Shown here piece by piece: positions 35,416-43,172 of a stretch of DNA of 64,000 bases. This DNA is from Pedobacter foliorum (GTDB taxonomy: Bacteria > Bacteroidota > Bacteroidia > Sphingobacteriales > Sphingobacteriaceae): the NCBI RefSeq assembly GCF_013266735.1, contig NZ_JABSNU010000013.1, forward strand, positions 101,686-165,685. Direction: 5' to 3'. Position numbers and translations under genes: made by a program. Position 1 is the first letter of the stretch; each line of letters starts with the position of its first letter. The notes below the pieces were generated by a model. That model was not told the origin of the DNA and did no database searches. It saw only the letters and a program-made list of their open reading frames with translations.

Positions 35416-35577
35416 ATGAATGATAAGGATATCGAAATGTTAATTGATTTGGCTAGGATAAAACTAGCTGAGGCTAAACTCATGACTAAGAAGGAGGCAA
35501 TTCTTTCACTTAACAAAGCTGGGATTCTTACTAAAAAAGGTAAGTTTATGAAGGTTTATAGTAAACTTGAAGCCTGA
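35416..35577 (+). CDS. small hypothetical protein, 53 aa
   Basis: ATG at 35416 gives a 53-residue basic protein: helical N-terminal part (EMLIDLARIKLAEAKLM) followed by TKKEAILSLNKAGILTKKG. The last part looks like a small winged or helix-turn-helix-like segment common in short Bacteroidota proteins (xxLxxAGIL-x-KxG). It lies between the ECF sigma gene and the convergent DUF3368 toxin. No function can be given; coding status is supported by composition only. Confidence 0.55.
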   Translation: MNDKDIEMLIDLARIKLAEAKLMTKKEAILSLNKAGILTKKGKFMKVYSKLEA

Positions 35578-35608
35578 TATCAGATCTAATACTATTATTG
35601 GATTAGCT

Positions 35609-36088
35609 TTATTTTTCTCCTGTTCTTTCAAGAACTAAGTCCACTAAAGCGGGTGAAATCCGGAAATCCGTAGCTTGAATTTTCTCTATATAAGGTCTAA
35701 CATTTAAAATGACGCCGTATTCTTTAGCTTTCACTAGGAGACCGAGTGTTCCCATGAAATTTAAGGCCATTCTTGAAGCTAATTTGCGTCCTTTTAAATC
35801 ATCAACAATTAGAATTGCATTTGATGTTTCCATTGCCAGCGCTATTGCACTGGCTTCACCTGCGTCAACATTTTCTTTAAAAACCTCCTGGAGTGCAGTG
35901 TCACGAACAGATCTGATTTCAATCCAATTGGGTAGCTCTGAGCCAAATTTCTGTTGAATTTCAGGTGTGGTAACTATATTTTTGAATACTTGATGTAGTA
36001 TTTCGAACGCGCCAATCTTTTCTAAAGTAATAAAGCAGCTGGTTTCGGTAATGATGATATTATATTCCCGAGATCCTGTCCAATTCAT
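35609..36088 (-). CDS. DUF3368/PIN-like toxin of a type II toxin-antitoxin pair
   Basis: A 159-residue PIN-like nuclease-type protein. Acidic residues expected for the active site lie in IIITETSCFITLEKIG, VDAGEASAIALAMET and ILIVDDLKGRKLASRM, the order normal for DUF3368. The gene overlaps the UPF0175 gene upstream by 29 bases. DUF3368 proteins are predicted RNA-cutting toxins neutralised by their UPF0175 partner. Confidence 0.88.
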   Translation of the reverse strand: MNWTGSREYNIIITETSCFITLEKIGAFEILHQVFKNIVTTPEIQQKFGSELPNWIEIRSVRDTALQEVFKENVDAGEASAIALAMETSNAILIVDDLKGRKLASRMALNFMGTLGLLVKAKEYGVILNVRPYIEKIQATDFRISPALVDLVLERTGEK

Positions 36089-36296
36089 CTCTTAAGTCGT
36101 CAGCAGAATAGTTAATGTAAGAAACACCATAATCACTAAGTAATTCAGCAAAGGTTCTCTTGGATAATCTGGCCATATCGGCAGCCTGACCTAGTGAAAG
36201 CTTGCCAGATTCGAATAATTTAGCCGCAATAAATCTAACAGTATCGTTATGATACTCAGCTAGGCTATCAGGAACTTCTAATGTTATCGTGGTCAT
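36060..36296 (-). CDS. UPF0175 antitoxin
   Basis: A 78-residue UPF0175 protein: MTTITLEVPDSLAEY, then a helix-turn-helix-like GKLSLGQAADMARLSKRTF and the closing FAELLSDYGVSYINYSADDL. Members pair with DUF3368/PIN-like toxins and probably autoregulate the operon. It is the first gene of the pair and overlaps the toxin start. Confidence 0.9.
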   Translation of the reverse strand: MTTITLEVPDSLAEYHNDTVRFIAAKLFESGKLSLGQAADMARLSKRTFAELLSDYGVSYINYSADDLRDELDRISGI

Positions 36297-36400
36297 AACT
36301 TTATGATGGATTATTGTTGTTATATGTAAAGATAATAATTTCCATGCTATTATACCAAACGCTGTAAGATAGAAGGAGCGAATTGAAATTCAAAACTCTG

Positions 36401-36505
36401 GTCGTCCTGAATTTATTTTGCTTCGCTGCTTCTTCGTAGTTAGGGTCTCACAAGAGAAAGAAACCCATGCAAGTGCGAGGCCCTGAAATAAATTCAGGGT
36501 GACGG
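36401..36505. repeat. palindromic dispersed repeat R5 (with insert)
   Basis: Left end gtcgtcctgaatttattt and right end gaaataaattcagggtgacgg match the R1 arms. The left arm is interrupted after 36420 by a GC-richer segment (tgcttcgctgcttcttcg) that is the reverse complement of the insert in R4. Confidence 0.8.
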
Positions 36506-36566
36506 GTTGATTAAACAAATTTGTCATTACCTTCACGATAACCAAACCAAATTATTAAACCTATAA

Positions 36567-37946
36567 ATGAAAAGATCCCTTCTTTTATACTTATTTCTTT
36601 GCCTTTGCTGCGGTGCTTATGCCCAGAATGGTGGAGTAACATTTAAATCATCTGATGCGGCTTTGCAAACTGCTTTTGGCAGGGCGAAGGAAATGGCTTT
36701 AAGCTATAAGGGAAAACCGGGAGATCCGGTTGGCCCATGGTATGAATCGGCATTGCCACCACGAGCGGCATTCTGTATGCGAGATGTTTCACATCAAAGC
36801 ATAGGCGGAGAAATTTTGGGATTACACAAAGAGAACAAAAATATGCAACGTCTTTTTGTGAACAATATATCCGAATCAAAAGACTGGTGCTCCTATTGGG
36901 AAATAAACCATTTGGGTAAACCAGCAGGAGAAGATTACCGCAATGATAAAGAGTTTTGGTATAACCTAAATGCAAATTTTGATGTTTTAAATACCAACTG
37001 GAAATTGTATTTGTGGACGGGCGATCAGGAATATATTAAAGGAGCCGGATTTGAGAACTTCCATGAAAAATCTGTAACAGATTTTATTGATAGATGGGTA
37101 TTACAGGCTGATTCCCTTTTGACCAGACCGACCCATCCAAATGCACCGGTGCCTTTTAATATTGAAGATTCTTTTCACAGATGTCGTGGTTTACCTTCTT
37201 ATTCGGAGGGAGTGCCTAATATTAAAATGGGAGTAGATTTGGTTGGAGCGATATACAGAGGGTTGATGTCGTATGCTGCAATATTGGAGTTAAAAGGACA
37301 AACTCAAAAGGCGAAATTGTATAAAGAAAAAGCAGCGGCTTATCAGAAGAGCATCGATGATTTGTGGTGGAATGAGTCGGCTTCACGTTACAATACTTAT
37401 TACTCAAATGATCTTAAGTTTGGCATGGAAGAAGGAGATACCTTTTTGCTTTGGTTTGATGCATTGAAAGAAGGAGACAGAAAGGAAAAGACCATACAGC
37501 ATTTATTGTCTAGAGATTGGAATATTGAAAACCTATCATACTTTCCTTTGATCATGTATCAGAATGGTCAGGCTGATAGAGCTTACAATTATATGCTTCA
37601 CTTGACTAATCCTGAAACGAAAAGAAGAGAGTATCCTGAGGTATCTTATGGTGTGATAAAGGGTTTTGTAGAGGGTTTAATGGGTGTAGAAGCGGATGCA
37701 CGTGTTAGTAAGATTAGCACACTGTATCGCGGAAAAAGTGAAGTTACATCGGAGTTGAATGATTTGCCGGTGTTAAATACATTGATCACGCTAAAGCACG
37801 AAGGGAACAAAAAGTCAGTATTAACCAATAATGGTAAAAAGAAAATCCTGTGGCAACCTCGGTTTTTGAACGACAAAGGCAAGGTGATTGTTAAAGCACC
37901 AGTTTGGGTACAAGCAGGGAAATCTGTAACAGTAAATAGGATTTAA
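36567..37946 (+). CDS. predicted (alpha/alpha)6-barrel glycosidase, secreted
   Basis: A 459-residue secreted protein with signal LLLYLFLCLCCGAYAQ. The body is alpha-helical with many aromatics, of the six-hairpin glycosidase type: WYESALPPRAAFCMRDVSHQ, DWCSYWEINHLGKPAGEDYR, EFWYNLNANFDVLNTNWKLY and later GDTFLLWFDALKEGDRKEK. The acid-rich motifs FCMRDVSH and EDYRNDKEFW are candidates for the catalytic pair. Relatives act on alpha-linked or uronic sugars, but no GH family could be assigned with confidence. It stands alone, without sus genes. Confidence 0.65.
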   Translation: MKRSLLLYLFLCLCCGAYAQNGGVTFKSSDAALQTAFGRAKEMALSYKGKPGDPVGPWYESALPPRAAFCMRDVSHQSIGGEILGLHKENKNMQRLFVNNISESKDWCSYWEINHLGKPAGEDYRNDKEFWYNLNANFDVLNTNWKLYLWTGDQEYIKGAGFENFHEKSVTDFIDRWVLQADSLLTRPTHPNAPVPFNIEDSFHRCRGLPSYSEGVPNIKMGVDLVGAIYRGLMSYAAILELKGQTQKAKLYKEKAAAYQKSIDDLWWNESASRYNTYYSNDLKFGMEEGDTFLLWFDALKEGDRKEKTIQHLLSRDWNIENLSYFPLIMYQNGQADRAYNYMLHLTNPETKRREYPEVSYGVIKGFVEGLMGVEADARVSKISTLYRGKSEVTSELNDLPVLNTLITLKHEGNKKSVLTNNGKKKILWQPRFLNDKGKVIVKAPVWVQAGKSVTVNRI

Positions 37947-38000
37947 TACTTTGAAATATTGTTGGCGAAGATCGGTGAATGTTTGTATATTTACATAGTT

Positions 38001-38040
38001 AAGTGACAATTATGTGATTTTTTACACATAATTGTCACTT
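38001..38040. promoter_or_regulatory. perfect 16-bp inverted repeat before AAA/DUF4143 gene
   Basis: aagtgacaattatgtg (38001-38016) and cacataattgtcactt (38025-38040) pair perfectly around an 8-base T/A-rich spacer, 13 bases before the ATG. It may be an operator, a hairpin that blocks the ribosome site, or an insertion end. Confidence 0.6.
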
Positions 38041-38053
38041 AAAGTGTGATTTT

Positions 38054-39367
38054 ATGCAAATATACAGAACAGTACAAAAAAAAATATCGCTTTGGAAAAC
38101 AGATTCAAATCGTAAACCACTGGTGCTCCAGGGAGCAAGACAAGTTGGTAAAACGTGGTTGTTGAAACATTTTGGTGCAACTGAGTTTGATAATGTTGCT
38201 TACTTCAATTTTGAAGAGCAACCGGATTTGAAACAATTTTTTGAAAATACAAAGGATATCAAGCGTATACTACAAAATTTATCGTTAGTATATGGGCAGG
38301 CCATATTACCTCAAAAAACGCTTATTATTTTTGATGAGATACAAGAGTGTAATGAGGCTTTAAATGCTTTGAAGTACTTTTATGAGAATGCTCCCGAGTA
38401 TGCAGTGGTAAGTGCAGGCTCATTATTGGGAGTTGCCATGTCTAAAGGGAATTCTTTCCCAGTTGGAAAGGTCGATTTTTTGCAAGTAAACCCAATTAGT
38501 TTCTCTGAATTTTTAGCGGCCGATGATTCACAGTTATTCAACTATTTGGAGGGAATTGACAAAATAGAGCCTTTACCTGATATTTTTTTCAATCCACTAG
38601 TTGATAAGTTAAAGAAGTTTTTTGTTTGCGGTGGAATGCCGGAAGCAGTAGTTACTTTGTTAGATACCCAGGATGTGGAAAGAACTCAACAAGTGTTGCA
38701 AAACATTGTAAGTGCTTATGCACTTGATTTTTCAAAATATGCTGAGCCAAAAGATGTACCTCGGATTAATCATTTATGGTCGTCTATTCCTTCTCAATTG
38801 GCAAGAGATAATAAAAAATTCCTATACCAGAGCGTTAGAAGCGGAGCTCGCTCTCGCGAATATGAAGATGCCTTGCTTTGGCTTTCGCACGCAGGGCTTG
38901 TACACAAAGTTTGTAGAAGTAGTAAACCGGGTTTGCCAATTTCAGCATACGATGACCTATCAGCATTTAAACTTTACCTGATTGATGTGGGCTTGCTTCG
39001 TAGACTCTCATTATTGGATCCTATAGCGGTAAGAGAAGGAGATCGTTTATTTACAGAGTTCAAAGGCGCCCTAACGGAAAATTATGTGCTACAGCATTTA
39101 ATTAAGAATTTTGAGGTACAGCCTCGTTATTGGACATCGAATAATCAGGCTGAAGTAGATTTTCTGATTCAAGTTAAGAATGAAATTATTCCAATAGAAG
39201 TGAAGTCAGACGAGAATGTCAAGAGTAAAAGCCTTTCTGTATATAATGGTCTTTATCAGCCACCTGTTAGAATAAGGTATTCATTGAAAAATCTTAAAAA
39301 AGATGAGGGGTTGATTAACATCCCTCTGTTTATGGTGGATTATACTGAAAAGTTACTTTCTCTTTAA
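38054..39367 (+). CDS. AAA_14 / DUF4143 ATPase
   Basis: A 437-residue ATPase. Residues about 20-150 hold the P-loop GARQVGKTW and Walker B LIIFDEIQE. The C-terminal part (from about 200) is the DUF4143 domain, with a restriction-nuclease-like fold seen in YWTSNNQAEVDFLIQ and IIPIEVKSDENVKSKSL, matching the D-(E/Q)-V-K pattern (D...E-V-K) of PD-(D/E)XK nucleases. These are very common, mobile Bacteroidota genes of unknown role. Its stop overlaps the convergent VOC gene by four bases. The hairpin just upstream is unusual. Confidence 0.92.
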   Translation: MQIYRTVQKKISLWKTDSNRKPLVLQGARQVGKTWLLKHFGATEFDNVAYFNFEEQPDLKQFFENTKDIKRILQNLSLVYGQAILPQKTLIIFDEIQECNEALNALKYFYENAPEYAVVSAGSLLGVAMSKGNSFPVGKVDFLQVNPISFSEFLAADDSQLFNYLEGIDKIEPLPDIFFNPLVDKLKKFFVCGGMPEAVVTLLDTQDVERTQQVLQNIVSAYALDFSKYAEPKDVPRINHLWSSIPSQLARDNKKFLYQSVRSGARSREYEDALLWLSHAGLVHKVCRSSKPGLPISAYDDLSAFKLYLIDVGLLRRLSLLDPIAVREGDRLFTEFKGALTENYVLQHLIKNFEVQPRYWTSNNQAEVDFLIQVKNEIIPIEVKSDENVKSKSLSVYNGLYQPPVRIRYSLKNLKKDEGLINIPLFMVDYTEKLLSL

Positions 39368-39732
39368 CTTTCAGGCTCTAATGGTTCCCATAACTCAATT
39401 TTGTTTCCTTCGGGATCATAAACCCATGCGAATTTGCCATAGCTTTCTTCCATTGTTTTCTCGTCAATTACTACACCTTCGGCTCTTAGCTCGACAAGTA
39501 ATTCATCTAGATTGGAAACACGGAAGTTGAGCATGAATTGCTGGTTGTCATTGCCGAAGTAATCAGTGTTTTGAGGGAAAGGAGAAAATACCGTAGGGCC
39601 GGCTTCCTGATTCCAGATGTATCCGGTTTTCATAGAGTTGATGCCGAAATGTTTCTCATACCAATCTGCCAGGGCTTCCTGGTCTTTAGAACGGAAGAAA
39701 ATACCGCCGATGCCTGTGATGCGTGTTGCCAT
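39364..39732 (-). CDS. VOC-family (glyoxalase-like) protein
   Basis: A 122-residue protein with one pair of beta-alpha-beta-beta-beta modules: ITGIGGIFFRSKDQEALADW and KHFGINSMKTGYIW at the start, and VYDPEGNKIELWEPL at the end with the metal-ligand-type Glu. Members include glyoxalase I, dioxygenases and resistance proteins; the substrate is not recognisable. It converges on the AAA/DUF4143 gene. Confidence 0.9.
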   Translation of the reverse strand: MATRITGIGGIFFRSKDQEALADWYEKHFGINSMKTGYIWNQEAGPTVFSPFPQNTDYFGNDNQQFMLNFRVSNLDELLVELRAEGVVIDEKTMEESYGKFAWVYDPEGNKIELWEPLEPES

Positions 39733-39817
39733 GATATTGGTGTTTATTTATGTAAAAGTGAATTTACTCTTTTGATGGCTTATTTTCACATATTAATTGG
39801 CACACTTTTCATCATCT

Positions 39818-39902
39818 CGTCATCCTGAACTTGTTTCAGGACCTCATTTGAGCAGGTTTTGAATAGCAGATGTGAGATACTGAAATAAATTCAGCATGGC
39901 GA
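39818..39902. repeat. palindromic dispersed repeat R6
   Basis: Left arm cgtcatcctgaacttgtttc and right arm tactgaaataaattcagcat match the R1 family; the left arm uses the GAACTTGTTTC variant that also occurs inside FecR. It lies in a 311-base gap between the VOC gene and fecR that otherwise holds only AT-rich leader sequence. Confidence 0.85.
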
Positions 39903-40043
39903 ATTAGGCCATTAAACAATGTAAAAGTGTGACATCAAAAATGAAAATTCATAATAAATATAAAAATATTTTCTGACCGACTAGGGGATAGGTCTGCTTT
40001 TTTACTCTAAGGGTTAAGAGGCGGTATTTATACCCTGGATAAA

Positions 40044-41264
40044 ATGGATAAGCAACAGTTTTTAGCACTTATAGATAAGTACCTTGCAGGTGATGCTTCA
40101 ATGGAGGAAGAGCAAATGTTGCTTAACTACTATGGCAGCTTTCAGGATACTACTGTTTGGGATGAAAAGGTATTGGGTGTTAAACAGGAGATAGAGCAAA
40201 AAATGTTTGGTCGGATACAAGACCACATTAAACAAACCAGAGTTAAAGAACCTGTTAGGTTATGGCCTCGTATTGCTGTGGCGGCTTCTGTTGTAATCGC
40301 TCTTAGTACAGCAATATACTTTTATACAACTCGTCAGGCCGACGGTCGTCGTCCTGAACTTGTTTCAGGATCTCTGGATATACTTCCCGGCAAAAATACT
40401 GCAACCATTACTCTTGCCGATGGATCAACCATTGTGCTTAGTGAAGCAAAATCAGGAGTAGTGGTAAGCGATAAACAACTCCGGTATAATGACAGTACTG
40501 AAGTTAACAGCGCTACAGCTAACAAATCTGTTATAAACGGTCGTCATCCTGAAACCAGCCTTGAATTTAGTTCAGGGTCAGGACCTCGCATTATACAAAC
40601 CCCTCGCGGTGGTACATACCAAATCACATTGCCGGATGGTACCAAAGTATGGCTAAACGCCGCTTCCTCTCTTAAATTCCCATCAACTTTTCACGAATTA
40701 GGAAAAAGAAAAGTTGAATTGAGTGGCGAGGCCTACTTTGAAGTAGCAAAAGATAAATCCCATCCATTTATAGTGACAACAGATAAACAAAGCGTTGAAG
40801 TTCTCGGTACACATTTCAATATCAACAGTTATGCTGATGAAGCCGCAACCAAAACAACACTGCTAGAAGGCTCTGTAAAAGTTTCTGCATCCGCTATAAA
40901 CGGTCGTCATCCTGAACTTGGTTCAGGACCTCGCACAGCTCAGTCCATAATACTCAAACCCGACCAGGAAGCCGTCCTTACCACAAACCAGCTTGCCGTC
41001 AAAAATATAAACCCTGAAGATGCCATTGACTGGAAGAACGGGCAGTTTGTATTAAGAAAAGAATCACTTCAAGAGATTATGCGCAAAGTAGAGCGCTGGT
41101 ACAATGTAGATGTGATTTACAAGGGAGAAATAGAGCCGGTTACTTTTAGCGGATCAGTATCCAGATTTGACAAAGTATCTACCCTGCTTGGTGTGCTCGA
41201 AAAAACCAAGAAAGTACATTTTAGTATAGAAGGAAATAAAATAATAGTTGAAAAATATAAATAA
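40044..41264 (+). CDS. FecR-family anti-sigma factor with three in-frame palindromic insertions
   Basis: A 406-residue FecR-like regulator. N-terminal cytoplasmic domain (FLALIDKYLAGDASMEEEQM), one membrane helix (RIAVAASVVIALSTAIYF, residues about 75-95), the FecR domain (TPRGGTYQITLPDGTKVWLN, KVELSGEAYFEVAKDKSHPF) and the C-terminal DUF4974/STN-binding segment (GSVSRFDKVSTLLGVLEKT). Three peptide inserts come from copies of the palindromic repeat at 40341-40373, 40536-40590 and 40899-40935: DGRRPELVSGS, INGRHPETSLEFSSGSGPR and INGRHPELGSGPR. They sit between folded parts, so the protein may still work. It is separated from a sigma gene. Confidence 0.92.
   Translation: MDKQQFLALIDKYLAGDASMEEEQMLLNYYGSFQDTTVWDEKVLGVKQEIEQKMFGRIQDHIKQTRVKEPVRLWPRIAVAASVVIALSTAIYFYTTRQADGRRPELVSGSLDILPGKNTATITLADGSTIVLSEAKSGVVVSDKQLRYNDSTEVNSATANKSVINGRHPETSLEFSSGSGPRIIQTPRGGTYQITLPDGTKVWLNAASSLKFPSTFHELGKRKVELSGEAYFEVAKDKSHPFIVTTDKQSVEVLGTHFNINSYADEAATKTTLLEGSVKVSASAINGRHPELGSGPRTAQSIILKPDQEAVLTTNQLAVKNINPEDAIDWKNGQFVLRKESLQEIMRKVERWYNVDVIYKGEIEPVTFSGSVSRFDKVSTLLGVLEKTKKVHFSIEGNKIIVEKYK
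40341..40373. repeat. in-gene palindromic repeat copy a
   Basis: gacggtcgtcgtcctgaact at 40341-40360 and following bases to 40373 match the left arm of the R6-type repeat; read in frame as DGRRPELVSGS just after the membrane helix. Confidence 0.85.
40536..40590. repeat. in-gene palindromic repeat copy b
   Basis: Begins aacggtcgtcatcctgaa and ends tcaggacctcgca; read in frame as NGRHPETSLEFSSGSGPRI, directly before the TPRGGTYQ strand of FecR. It includes an internal near-repeat of ttcaggtcagg. Confidence 0.85.
40899..40935. repeat. in-gene palindromic repeat copy c
   Basis: Begins aacggtcgtcatcctgaact and ends ggttcaggacctcgca; read in frame as NGRHPELGSGPRT near residue 290, in the loop before the strand IILKPDQEAVL. 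Confidence 0.88.
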
Positions 41265-41329
41265 ACAGCAACGTATGAAAAGAAATCTGAAGGAGCAGCG
41301 CTAAAGGAGCGCTCGGGTTACTTAAAATT

Positions 41330-41472
41330 AAGCCGGGTAGTGCTCGATACACCACCCGACAATAGTTTGAGATGACCTTTCCCGGTATGCCGGGATAAAA
41401 AAATCGTATGAACAATTTACCATCAACTCAAACCATTTCAAACTTAGGCATTATTGCTTAACAAAGCAATAA
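41330..41472 (+). other. structured leader of truncated SusC-like gene
   Basis: Three hairpins stand between fecR and the TonB-like frame: cgggtagtg with caccacccg (about 41335-41358), tcccgg/ccggga (41380-41395), and ttattgctt with aagcaataa (41451-41472). Structured leaders before susC-type genes are common in these bacteria; the rest of the 259-base gap shows nothing else recognisable. Confidence 0.4.
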
Positions 41473-41523
41473 TTACGGGCTCTCATCGGCTGCCCTGGGG
41501 AGAATACAAATAACGATGAAAGT

Positions 41524-42204
41524 ATGAAATTAACTGCTTTTAACCCGGGCATGTCGCGTCTGTGGCTGCCGCCCAAAATACTACTGATTATGAGATTAAT
41601 CATAGTGATCATGACTACCTTTTTACTGCAGGTTAGTGCTTCTGGTTTTGGGCAGAGAATAACTTTGACCGAAGTAGATGCACCTCTGGAACAGGTTCTG
41701 AATAAGATAAAAGTACAAAGTAAAATGAACATCCTTTTTGCTGATGATATTTTTGATCAGGCTAAAAAGGTGAGTGTTAAATTATCTGATATTCCTTTAA
41801 AAGATGCGCTTGATAAAGTGTTGGAAGGGCAAGCGTTAAGTTATGAACTGAGTGATAATACCATAGTGATTAGAAGAAAGGAGGCTTCTTTTGTTGATAA
41901 AACGAAAAGCGCTATCCTGAATTTATTTCGTTCAATCGATGTACATGGTAGGGTGGTTGATGCTAATGGTCAGCCGTTGGTCGGGGCTTCGGTAGGGATA
42001 AAAGGGAAAGGAAATAAAGCTGCCAGTACCAATAGCAAAGGCGAGTTTTCTTTGCAGAATGTAGACGAGGGTGCGGTGTTGTTGATTTCATTTATAGGTT
42101 ATGCACCTAAGGAAGTAAAGGCTTCGAAAGATGTTGGGGGTGTGGTGTTGGAATTGAGTTTGTCTAAACTAGATGAATTTGGCGACTTCACTTCATTTAA
42201 ATGA
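41524..42204 (+). pseudogene. truncated SusC/RagA TonB-dependent receptor, N-terminal fragment
   Basis: A 226-residue fragment of a TonB-linked outer-membrane receptor that is normally over 1000 residues. It has the membrane-anchored start (LWLPPKILLIMRLIIVIMTT region), the STN domain (residues about 45-115: ITLTEVDAPLEQVLNKIKVQ) and the carboxypeptidase-like regulatory domain (VHGRVVDANGQPLVGASVGI, then FSLQNVDEGAVLLISFIGYA). It stops at 42204 before the plug and barrel, and the following sequence is an unrelated DUF6266 remnant. A 16-base exact copy of a palindromic-repeat arm lies within it (41914-41929), coding ILNLF. The remaining STN part could still contact FecR. Confidence 0.85.
41914..41929. 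repeat. 16-bp exact match to repeat arm inside coding sequence
   Basis: atcctgaatttatttc is identical to the arm core of R1/R2/R8 and lies in frame in the SusC fragment as ILNLF, in a linker between the STN and carboxypeptidase-like domains. Confidence 0.5.
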
Positions 42205-42577
42205 GGCGGTTGTTGGCAAAGGCCCTGATTATACGATTGATTTTAAAAAGGCAGTGTTTAGCAGAGGTGAGTTGTTGGTGTCGTGGATATTGGAGATTTT
42301 ATGCTTAATAGATGGTTTGTTAACCATTAAATGGGCTTATGCTCCTGAGTCGGTGTATTGTAAAGATAATGATAGGGCTAATTTTATTGTGTATAATCCC
42401 ATCAAGGAGCAGTTTGTTACGTTTGAGAATTCAGCAGAAAGAAGTGACAATGAGGTAAGCTTACAGTTGCCTGGTAATTTTACGGGGGATCTTGTGCATT
42501 GCTGGATGGGGTATGTAAATGATGCGGGTGATAAAGTAAGTACTAGCGTTTATTTAGGAGAAATGGTGATTGGGTAA
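42165..42577 (+). pseudogene. DUF6266 C-terminal remnant joined to the SusC fragment
   Basis: From about 42173 the sequence reads, in another frame, LHLNEAVVGKGPDYTIDFKK, FSRGELLVSW, KWAYAPESVYCKDNDRANFI, EQFVTFENSAERSDNEVSLQ and GYVNDAGDKVSTSVYLGEMV, the C-terminal half of a DUF6266 protein (normally about 210 residues). The N-terminal half is missing and there is no ribosome site before it. It probably arose by deletion between two unrelated genes. DUF6266 proteins are of unknown role in Bacteroidota. Confidence 0.75.
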
Positions 42578-42622
42578 AGGGGGAGGTTTTAATGAGGTAA
42601 TGAGAATTTGGAAGCATTAGCA

Positions 42623-42653
42623 TTGTTATTAGGAACAATATTTGTTAAATTTG
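42623..42653 (+). promoter_or_regulatory. promoter of DUF2683/ParE toxin-antitoxin pair
   Basis: TTG (42623-42625), 20 bases, then TAAATTTG (42646-42653) match the Bacteroidota -33/-7 consensus well. The transcript would start near 42660, about 20 bases before the antitoxin ATG. Confidence 0.65.
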
Positions 42654-42680
42654 TATTCACTGACAAGAATTATTTAAATT

Positions 42681-42887
42681 ATGGAAACGTATTTTGTGCA
42701 TCCGGATAAATCGCAGGAAAAAGCATTAAGGGCTTTTCTAAAGGCTTTGGCCGTTCCTTATGAGAAGAAAAAGGATGAGCCGCTTCCTGATCATGTAGTT
42801 AAAGGCATTAAAAGAGGACAGGATCAGCTTAAAAGTGGATTGGGCAAAACTACACAAGAAGTATTTAGAAAATACGAGAATTTATAA
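42681..42887 (+). CDS. DUF2683-type antitoxin
   Basis: A 68-residue acidic/basic mixed protein starting METYFVHPDKSQEKALRAFL, with a helix-rich rest (GIKRGQDQLKSGLGKTTQEV). This small family is regularly paired with RelE/ParE toxins in Bacteroidota. Its stop codon shares a base with the toxin start (TAATG), typical of translational coupling of a toxin-antitoxin pair. Confidence 0.85.
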   Translation: METYFVHPDKSQEKALRAFLKALAVPYEKKKDEPLPDHVVKGIKRGQDQLKSGLGKTTQEVFRKYENL

Positions 42888-43168
42888 TGCAAATAATTTG
42901 GGCTCCCGAAGCAGAGGAGACATTTGATTCTATAGTTACTTTTATTACAAATAATTGGGGTACTTCGGCTTCAAGGGGCTTTATAAAAAAGACGGGAAAG
43001 TTGCTGAAATCAATTTCTTCAATGCCTCATATGTTTCCCGAAACAGAAATTCCGAGTGTGAGGAAAGCTGTAATTGTATCTCAATCTATTGTGTTTTATG
43101 AGATTCATGAAGATCATATCGGACTACTGTTTTTTTGGGATAACAGACAAGAACCATTATCTTTCTAA
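42887..43168 (+). CDS. RelE/ParE-superfamily toxin
   Basis: A 93-residue RelE/ParE-like protein: MQIIWAPEAEETFDSIVTFI opens with the beta strand and helix of the fold, and the end has IPSVRKAVIVSQSIVFYEIH and IGLLFFWDNRQEP, the typical strand and final Arg-rich motif. It would inhibit translation (RelE) or gyrase (ParE); the ParE subgroup ending WDNRQ(D/E)P is more common with this antitoxin. Confidence 0.9.
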   Translation: MQIIWAPEAEETFDSIVTFITNNWGTSASRGFIKKTGKLLKSISSMPHMFPETEIPSVRKAVIVSQSIVFYEIHEDHIGLLFFWDNRQEPLSF

Positions 43169-43172
43169 TCAG

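Noticed and set aside
41524..42577. Simple frameshift in one long gene
   Set aside because: The downstream part is DUF6266, not the plug or barrel of a TonB receptor, so a deletion fusion explains it better than a frameshift.
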